A stretch of DNA of 64,000 bases from Armatimonadota bacterium (GTDB lineage: Bacteria; Armatimonadota; UBA5829), in assembly GCA_023474015.1 (NCBI GenBank), contig JAMCYN010000001.1, forward strand, positions 19,739-83,738, written 5' to 3'. Positions within the stretch are counted from its first letter, which is position 1; each line of letters starts with the position of its first letter. A model generated the notes under the pieces. It was not told where the DNA came from and searched no databases. It was given only the letters and a program-made list of their open reading frames with translations. The position numbers and the translations under genes were made by a program. This document shows, piece after piece, positions 59,155 through 64,000 of this stretch.

Positions 59155-60309
59155 TCACCCACGAGCGTCGGAAACCAGCGCGTGCAGGTCATCGTCCAAG
59201 ACCTGCTTCTTGGCATCGGCAAGCCTCAGGAAGCGCTCGTGCAGGCGCTCCAACTCTTCATCGACGAACACATACCCCAACGCCTCCAGCCTGTGGCGCA
59301 CCGCGTGCCGGCCCGAACGGGAGGTGAGGACGATCTGCGTCCCGGAGGCGCCCACATCCTCGGGGGTCATTATCTCGTAATTGTCAGGGTTTTTCAGCAC
59401 GCCGTCCTGATGGATGCCGGAGGAGTGCGCGAACGCGTTGGCCCCAACCACGGGCTTGTTGCGGGCGATGGCAAGGCCGGTCAGGCGGCTCACCATGCGG
59501 CTCGTACGGTATATCTCCGACGCAGTGATGCCCGTCGAGACTCCATAGTATCGAGAGCGAACCTTGAGACCCATCGCTACCTCCTCCAGTGAGGCGTTGC
59601 CTGCTCGCTCGCCTATGCCGTTCACGGCGCACTCGACCTGCTGGGCCCCCGCTCTGATTGCAACCAGGGAGTTGGCGACTGCCATTCCCAGGTCATTGTG
59701 GCAATGTATGCTCAAGATTGCGCGGTCAATGTTATACACATTTCGGCGAATGTCGGCGATCAGCCTCCCCCATTGTGCGGGCACTGCCCATCCCACGGTG
59801 TCCGGAATGTTGACCACCGTGGCCCCTGCGTCGATCACTGATTCGACTACGTGGAACAGGTATCGGCGGTTGCTGCGGGAGGCGTCCTCGGTCGAATATT
59901 GAACGTCAGGGCATAGCGTGCTGGCATACCTTACCGCGTCAACCCCCATCTGGAGCAGCTCCTCCCGGCTTCTGCCGAACTTGTGCTGGGCATGGATGTC
60001 CGAACTGCCCAGGACGATGTGTATGCGCGGCCGCTGAGCATCGCGCACTGCCTCCCAGACGGCATCTATGTCGGACTTTACCGCCCTGGCCAGCGCCGTA
60101 ATCACGGGCCCTCTCACTTCGCGGGCAATCTCCCGCACCGCCTCGAAGTCGCCGGGTGATGAGGCGGCGAACCCAGCCTCGATTATGTCGACATTCAGCC
60201 GCGCAAGCTGTCGGGCTATCTCCAGCTTCTCTTGTGCGGTCAGGCTCGCGCCGGGTGACTGCTCCCCGTCGCGCAGGGTGGTATCGAAGATGTAAACTTT
60301 GCGTTCCAT
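59155..60309 (-). CDS. leuA: 2-Isopropylmalate synthase without regulatory domain
   Basis: Condenses acetyl-CoA with 2-oxoisovalerate, first step of leucine synthesis. 384 residues: DTTLRDGEQSPGASLTAQEK, LGSSDIHAQHKFG, LSIHCHNDLGMAVANSLVAI (metal-binding HxH), VNGIGERAGNASLEEVAMGL, SGIHQDGVLKNPDNYEIM. It ends after the linker helices, so the ~120-residue C-terminal leucine-feedback domain of standard LeuA (around 510 residues) is absent. AAGGAG precedes the ATG. A leucine T-box leader controls it. Homocitrate or citramalate synthase are family alternatives; the CUC specifier argues for leucine. Confidence 0.88.
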   Translation of the reverse strand: MERKVYIFDTTLRDGEQSPGASLTAQEKLEIARQLARLNVDIIEAGFAASSPGDFEAVREIAREVRGPVITALARAVKSDIDAVWEAVRDAQRPRIHIVLGSSDIHAQHKFGRSREELLQMGVDAVRYASTLCPDVQYSTEDASRSNRRYLFHVVESVIDAGATVVNIPDTVGWAVPAQWGRLIADIRRNVYNIDRAILSIHCHNDLGMAVANSLVAIRAGAQQVECAVNGIGERAGNASLEEVAMGLKVRSRYYGVSTGITASEIYRTSRMVSRLTGLAIARNKPVVGANAFAHSSGIHQDGVLKNPDNYEIMTPEDVGASGTQIVLTSRSGRHAVRHRLEALGYVFVDEELERLHERFLRLADAKKQVLDDDLHALVSDARG

Positions 60310-60324
60310 GTTGGTCTCCTTTTC

Positions 60325-60420
60325 AAGTTCAGTTCCGTAAGGTCGGTAAGATCACTAAGGTCACTGGGTTCCATCTTCAGCACCACCCCCTTCCCCAATC
60401 CACAATCCAAAATCCGCAAT
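60325..60420. repeat. Tandem degenerate words in the leuA leader
   Basis: On the minus strand: ATTGCGGATTTTGGATTGTG then GATTGGGGAAGG, and further along CAGTGACCTTAGTGATCTTA then CCGACCTTACGG. Same tandem-word style as the other repeats but without clear matching arms. It separates the T-box terminator from the leuA ribosome site. Confidence 0.55.
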
Positions 60421-60427
60421 AAAATAA

Positions 60428-60463
60428 GCCCCTCGTCTCTGCATGCATACAGAGACGAGGGGC
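60428..60463 (-). terminator. T-box regulated terminator of leuA
   Basis: GCCCCTCGTCTCTG pairs with CAGAGACGAGGGGC around an 8-base loop, followed on the minus strand by TTATTTT. It directly follows the T-box sequence. Confidence 0.9.
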
Positions 60464-60771
60464 TATAATCCTCGCGGTACCACTCTGCTTGACCGGCGCT
60501 CACGCGCTCGGCCCGCTTATCCGCCACGGCCCCGACTTACTCGAAGCGATGGCGTCTTCCTTGTAACGGTGGAAGTTTCCGTCCCAGTCTAATCTCGAAA
60601 GTTCGGCAGTTCGGCAGTCCGAAGGTCCGAATGTCGATTTCGGTGGGCGACTCAGGAGGGAGTTCGGGAGGACCCTGTCGACGCCGGTTTCCAGCGACCC
60701 GGCTCTCTGGTAGTCCGGTTTTCCACCTTACTAGTCTCCATCATAGTCTTTGGTGCGATATTTGTTTGTGT
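60428..60771 (-). promoter_or_regulatory. Leucine T-box riboswitch upstream of leuA
   Basis: Minus-strand leader of ~340 bases. Stem I has the distal-loop elements AGAGAGCCGGG and GCTGGAAACCGGC. The specifier loop reads GAACTCCCTCCTGAGTCG, giving specifier CTC (Leu) at 60660-60662. The antiterminator holds the T-box AGAGTGGTACCGCG at 60473-60486, followed by the terminator. Uncharged tRNA-Leu would stabilise the antiterminator and turn leuA on. This is the main visible control, since the enzyme lacks its leucine-binding domain. Confidence 0.92.
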
Positions 60772-60777
60772 AGTCTA

Positions 60778-60806
60778 ATTATGGTCAGAATTCGCCTGTC
60801 TGTCAA
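60778..60806 (-). promoter_or_regulatory. Promoter of the leuA T-box leader
   Basis: On the minus strand TTGACA, 17 bases, CATAAT. The same -35/-10 pair and spacing as the metY promoter at 13319-13347. Confidence 0.75.
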
Positions 60807-60810
60807 GACA

Positions 60811-60864
60811 AAAATGAGGATGGCCCCACTTGTTGAAGATAATGAATGGGCCATCCTCGTTTTT
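60811..60864. terminator. Two-way terminator hairpin between divergent promoters
   Basis: GAGGATGGCC (60816) pairs with GGCCATCCTC (60849), with A-rich sequence before and T-rich after, so it is terminator-like on both strands. It lies between the leuA promoter and the pilT promoter and may insulate them. Confidence 0.6.
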
Positions 60865-60869
60865 GAGCA

Positions 60870-60898
60870 TTGACAGCCTGTAACTTTAGTGGTAAGTT
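60870..60898 (+). promoter_or_regulatory. Probable pilT promoter
   Basis: TTGACA, 17 bases, TAAGTT; predicted start about 50 bases before the ATG at 60953. Confidence 0.5.
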
Positions 60899-60952
60899 GA
60901 GCTTAGGTTGTAGCTGCACCTGAGGACAGTCAGATACTAGGGGGTGGGAACG

Positions 60953-62113
60953 ATGTTGGACATCAGTGTCCTTCTAGATGAGATTGTCAACCGGGACGGG
61001 TCAGACCTGCATCTTGTGGTCGGCGACCCCCCTACCGTGCGAGTTCACGGGCATTTGGTAAGGCTCGAGGAATACGGCGAATTGACTGACGAGGTCACGC
61101 AGGACCTCACCAGACAGATCATCCCGGAGCGCTGCGTGAAAGAGCTCCAGGATGAACGAGGTGTCGACTTCGGCTTCGCCTACGGCGACAAGGCGCGTTT
61201 CAGGGTGGCGGTCTTCTACCAGAAATACACGATGGCCCTCAACCTGAGACTGATCCCCTACAAGATCCGCTCGTTCGAAGAACTCGGCCTTGATCAGCAT
61301 GTGCAGAAACTATGCCATGCTCCCAGGGGCCTGGTGCTGGTGACCGGCCCGACCGGCAGCGGCAAGACCACCACGCTGGCCACGATGATCGACTACATCA
61401 ACCGCAATCGCGACTGCCACATCATTACCATCGAGGACCCCATCGAGTACCACCACTCCCACAAGAAATCCATCATCAGCCAGAGGCAGGTGGGCGACGA
61501 CGTCCCCACGTTCGATGTAGGCGTGATTAAGGCGCTCAGGCAGGACCCGGATGTGATCCTCGTCGGCGAGATGCGTGACCTCAAGACCATCTCGGCGGCG
61601 GTGCGCGCGGCGGAGACGGGCCACCTCGTGTTCTCGACCCTGCACACCACCGGCGCGGTGCGGACCGTGGACCGGGTCGTGGATGTGTTCCCATTCGACC
61701 AGCAGGAGCAGATTCGATCCCAGCTCGGTGGCAACCTGCTGGCGGTCATCTCACAGCTTCTGCTGCCGACACCCGACGGCACGGGACGACACTCGGTCTA
61801 CGAGATTATGATCTGCACACCGGCGATCCAGCACATGATACGCGACCGCAAGACCCACTCCATCTTCTCGGCGATCCAGACCGGCCAGCAGTTCGGCATG
61901 AAAACCCTCGACGATTCGCTTCTGGCGAACTACCGCAGGGGTCTGCTTGCCAGGGAGGAGATGCTCCGCGTTGCCGAGCATCCGGGCGATGTTCTGCAAA
62001 AGTTGGGCGAGGCGGTGCCGCAGCACATGGCGGTGCACAGCCAGCCGCAGAATAGCAGCCAGCCACAGCAGCGGCCGCCCTATCCTGGCCCTCAGCAGAA
62101 CGCTCGGCAGTAA
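60953..62113 (+). CDS. pilT: PilT-type twitching motility ATPase
   Basis: Retracts type IV pili. 386 residues: N-terminal PAS-like domain (LDEIVNRDGSDLHLVVGDPP), Walker A VTGPTGSGKTTTLATMIDYI, Asp box IITIEDPIEYHHSH, Walker B VIKALRQDPDVILVGEMRD, His box HLVFSTLHTTGAVRTVDR. The PilT-specific AIRNLIRE-type motif is not clear. The C-terminus is extended by a Gln/Pro-rich tail. ATG 60953 follows GGGGGTGG; a GTG at 60944 overlaps that site. No other pilus genes are in the window. Confidence 0.92.
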   Translation: MLDISVLLDEIVNRDGSDLHLVVGDPPTVRVHGHLVRLEEYGELTDEVTQDLTRQIIPERCVKELQDERGVDFGFAYGDKARFRVAVFYQKYTMALNLRLIPYKIRSFEELGLDQHVQKLCHAPRGLVLVTGPTGSGKTTTLATMIDYINRNRDCHIITIEDPIEYHHSHKKSIISQRQVGDDVPTFDVGVIKALRQDPDVILVGEMRDLKTISAAVRAAETGHLVFSTLHTTGAVRTVDRVVDVFPFDQQEQIRSQLGGNLLAVISQLLLPTPDGTGRHSVYEIMICTPAIQHMIRDRKTHSIFSAIQTGQQFGMKTLDDSLLANYRRGLLAREEMLRVAEHPGDVLQKLGEAVPQHMAVHSQPQNSSQPQQRPPYPGPQQNARQ

Positions 62114-62145
62114 GGCAGTCGGAAATTGTTGGAAAGTTCGTCGGT

Positions 62146-62200
62146 AAAGAGGTTCAGGTGTTGGAGTTCTAACCTCTAACCTCCAACCTCTAACTTCTAA
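62146..62200. repeat. GAGGTTCAGGTGTTGGAG / CTAACCTCTAACCTCC palindrome
   Basis: Left arm AGAGGTTCAGGTGTTGGAGT, right arm CTAACCTCTAACCTCCAACC then TCTAACTTCTA. It ends just before the ribosome site of the ankyrin gene. Words shared with 25839-25872. Confidence 0.75.
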
Positions 62201-62217
62201 AAACGGAGGATATGCAA

Positions 62218-62649
62218 ATGGCTGAGATACACGATGCCGTGGTTCAAGGCAACATCAATAAGGTCAAGGAACTGATCGAGGTCGATGGGCACATGGTGAA
62301 TCTGCCGGATGACTACGGCTGGACACCATTGCACTATGCGGCGCAGGAGTGCAAAGCAAACTTGATCCGTGAGCTACTGGGCAGTGGGGCGCGGGTGATC
62401 GTCCGCAACAGCGACGGCGAAACGCCCATGCACCTGGCGGTGCGCTTCAAGGAAGAGCGGGCGGCAGCCGACCCGGAGGTATCCGAAGTGCTGGACCTGC
62501 TCCGCAGGCACGCTGGACCGCAGTGCCCCAAGTGCGGCGAGCCATATTTCAGCACGAAACGCGTCCGCGATGAGTCCGATGACGGCGAGACCATCGACTT
62601 CTGCATCCTGTTTTGCTCGGACTGCGGGCACATACTGAGGGTGCGGTGA
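62218..62649 (+). CDS. Ankyrin-repeat protein with C-terminal zinc ribbon
   Basis: 143 residues. Two ankyrin repeats, GWTPLHYAAQECKANLIREL with LLGSGARV, and GETPMHLAVRFKEER, occupy residues ~10-90. A zinc ribbon follows: CPKCGEPYFSTKR ... FCSDCGHILRV. Likely a protein-interaction adaptor; partner unknown. ATG 62218 has GGAGGA 7 bases upstream; ATG 62212 is too close to it. May be co-transcribed with pilT. Confidence 0.78.
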   Translation: MAEIHDAVVQGNINKVKELIEVDGHMVNLPDDYGWTPLHYAAQECKANLIRELLGSGARVIVRNSDGETPMHLAVRFKEERAAADPEVSEVLDLLRRHAGPQCPKCGEPYFSTKRVRDESDDGETIDFCILFCSDCGHILRVR

Positions 62650-62669
62650 ACCGCTGAGGTCGCAGGGAG

Positions 62670-63044
62670 CTATTCGGCTCTATCGATACTCACCATCTCG
62701 CCGCTCGAGACCTTCTTGAACTCCTTCGGGTTGCCTTCGAGTTTACCGAAGACCTCGACGGCGCTGGCGGGGCGGATTTCGTTGCCCCGGCTCATGGGCG
62801 TCGGTCCGAAGAAGATGCAGAAGCAGCTCCCCTCGAGCCAGTAGCCGAGATCGCCGAGGTCGACGGTCGTCCTCGGGCTTTCTGGGCCGCATTCGACCGG
62901 AATCCCGAAGTAGATCTCATCGCCCCAGGTGCTGGCTTTTGCATGAAGCGGCAGCGAGTCCCAAATGCTTTGTGCGCACTTGCTGTCATTCAATATGGCG
63001 GTCTGGCTTACCTGACCGGCGGTGATCCTGATCTTGTTCGCCAT
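62670..63044 (-). CDS. Cyclophilin-like fold protein (TM1367/DUF369-type)
   Basis: 124 residues with the pattern of Cyclophil_like proteins: KIRITAGQ start, SIWDSLPLHAKASTWGDEIYFGIPV, VDLGDLGYWLEGSCFCIFFGP, and RPASAVEVFGKLEGNP. The fold resembles cyclophilin, but isomerase activity has not been shown for this group. ATG 63044 lies 6 bases after AAGGAGA. Confidence 0.78.
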   Translation of the reverse strand: MANKIRITAGQVSQTAILNDSKCAQSIWDSLPLHAKASTWGDEIYFGIPVECGPESPRTTVDLGDLGYWLEGSCFCIFFGPTPMSRGNEIRPASAVEVFGKLEGNPKEFKKVSSGEMVSIDRAE

Positions 63045-63140
63045 CGTCATTCTCCTTGCCATAACAGGGTCGTGTAATGACTCTTCGGCGGGAGTTGCGG
63101 ATAATCCTTCAGCAGAGTATGCGCAAAGGCGCGAGTTACT

Positions 63141-63149
63141 TGTTATAAT
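63141..63149 (+). promoter_or_regulatory. Extended -10 promoter of the last gene
   Basis: TGTTATAAT, an exact TGnTATAAT element, about 50 bases before the GTG at 63198. No good -35 box. Confidence 0.5.
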
Positions 63150-63197
63150 GGAATTCGTAGCGCACGTGGCAAAAGGTTATCAGGAGGGCCACTCACG

Positions 63198-64000
63198 GTG
63201 AGATATATACACTTTATTGGGCATACCGCCGCCGTTCTTTTTATCAGCGTCGTAATCGGGTGCTGCGCCTCGGCGGGCGTTGTGACGCTGGATGTCGCCG
63301 CCAAGTCAGCGGTCAGCGACACAAGCACACTGGCAATGGGTAAGGTGAACGTGATCGAGCAGCAGGTTGGGGTCACGATAAAAAGCACCATCCTTACCCC
63401 GCAGAAGTTCACGCTCAGAGTGAATGGGATCAAGGAAGACGACTACGACCTCTACGTAAACCAGAGTTATGTGGGAGAGAAGAGCTACAAGGAACTGACA
63501 AGCGGCTTCGAGCTGTCGATACCCGGCAGGATTGTGGACGAGGGCCTGCTTCGATGCGCCAGGCTGGTGGAATCCAAAGTCGATGCCGAGATGAAGCGGC
63601 TGGGGCAGCCTCAGGAAGGCGAGCCGCAGAGGGTTTCATACACCCTGGGTCAGGCCCGTGATTGGACGCATCTAGTGGTCGGCAAAGAAGAAACATATCG
63701 GTCGGTCGATATCATACTGGCTCCCGCCGGGAAGATGCTCAGGCAGATGTCCACAAGGAACAGGCTCGACGCCGAGCACCTGGTCGAGGCGCTATTCAAA
63801 ACATGTGATCTGCTCCAGCAGGCCAGGGACCGGATGTATCGGGTCATTCGGGATGGGGCGCTGCGCAACGACGCGGTCGTGGCCATGACGCCGGTCGATT
63901 TGACGGCGGCCTACACGACGGCGAAAGGCAAGCAGAGGATCATAGTCGCGATCACCAATAGCTGTGATTTGCCGGTGAGGGGAGTTGTCGGTTTGAGGCT
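63198..64000 (+). CDS. Exported protein, possible lipoprotein (3' end cut off)
   Basis: At least 267 codons, running off the window. GTG start with AGGAGG upstream. N-terminal signal: RYIHFIGHTAAVLFISVVIG followed by CCASAG; VIGC could be a lipobox, or this is an ordinary signal peptide cut after ASA. The mature part reads as beta-rich (VTIKSTILTPQKFTLRVNGI) followed by helices (AEHLVEALFKTCDLLQQARDRM) and a further beta stretch. No family recognised. Confidence 0.65.
   Translation, partial: MRYIHFIGHTAAVLFISVVIGCCASAGVVTLDVAAKSAVSDTSTLAMGKVNVIEQQVGVTIKSTILTPQKFTLRVNGIKEDDYDLYVNQSYVGEKSYKELTSGFELSIPGRIVDEGLLRCARLVESKVDAEMKRLGQPQEGEPQRVSYTLGQARDWTHLVVGKEETYRSVDIILAPAGKMLRQMSTRNRLDAEHLVEALFKTCDLLQQARDRMYRVIRDGALRNDAVVAMTPVDLTAAYTTAKGKQRIIVAITNSCDLPVRGVVGLR

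Overview
The window is GC-rich bacterial chromosome with tightly packed genes, many ATGA-type overlaps and several TTG/GTG starts. The gene set points to a Terrabacteria-type organism: a complete dcw cluster that includes the DUF881 and Sbp (DUF1290) genes, a leucine T-box leader, sigma70-type promoters, and large secreted GEVED-domain and DUF4380/DUF4432 proteins. I think Armatimonadota or a relative is the best guess, but no rRNA or universal marker in the window settles this. No phage, integrase, transposase or CRISPR array was found.

Layout. 1-6.8 kb: a cut-off secreted glycosidase-like gene, then an envelope-sugar cluster (two DegT-type aminotransferases, a hexapeptide acyltransferase, an initiating sugar-phosphate transferase and a Gfo/Idh/MocA dehydrogenase), which fits a UDP-diacetamido-uronic-acid type pathway. 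6.9-13.3 kb: cysteine synthase with a small Zn-type protein, a NUDIX hydrolase, a membrane protein, valyl-tRNA synthetase and a URO-D-like protein. 13.3-18.6 kb: the most distinctive metabolic locus, metY followed by a sulfur-carrier protein, its E1-like activating enzyme, a JAMM protease and a sulfite reductase fused to TusA. This matches the protein-thiocarboxylate route to homocysteine known from Wolinella succinogenes. 18.8-24 kb: an epimerase-like protein, transketolase and ribose-5-phosphate isomerase, with transaldolase divergent.

24.2-44.6 kb: the division and wall cluster mraZ-rsmH-ftsL-pbp-murE-murF-mraY-murD-ftsW-murG-murC-murB-ddl-ftsQ-DUF881-sbp-ftsA-ftsZ, in canonical order and preceded by a promoter and a striking 11-bp-periodic TGG array, probably an extended MraZ operator. 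44.8-64 kb: MscS, a 1132-residue secreted GEVED protein, hybrid-cluster protein under an FNR-like promoter, an ABC/TPR export-type operon, an LPP20-like secreted protein, a cyclophilin, a MoeA-like protein, a T-box-controlled leuA without its regulatory domain, pilT, an ankyrin/zinc-ribbon protein, a cyclophilin-fold protein and a cut-off exported protein.

The most unusual DNA-level feature is a dense set of non-coding palindromic elements in almost every gap. Their arms are built from degenerate tandem words (types TGCAGAA, GTTGACA, GGGTTAC, GGGAACA, GCGAAAG, CTAACTT), and several of these arm types share a core near AAGGGAC. Some copies reach into genes: the murC interior, the sulfite reductase linker, and the tails of murD and murE.
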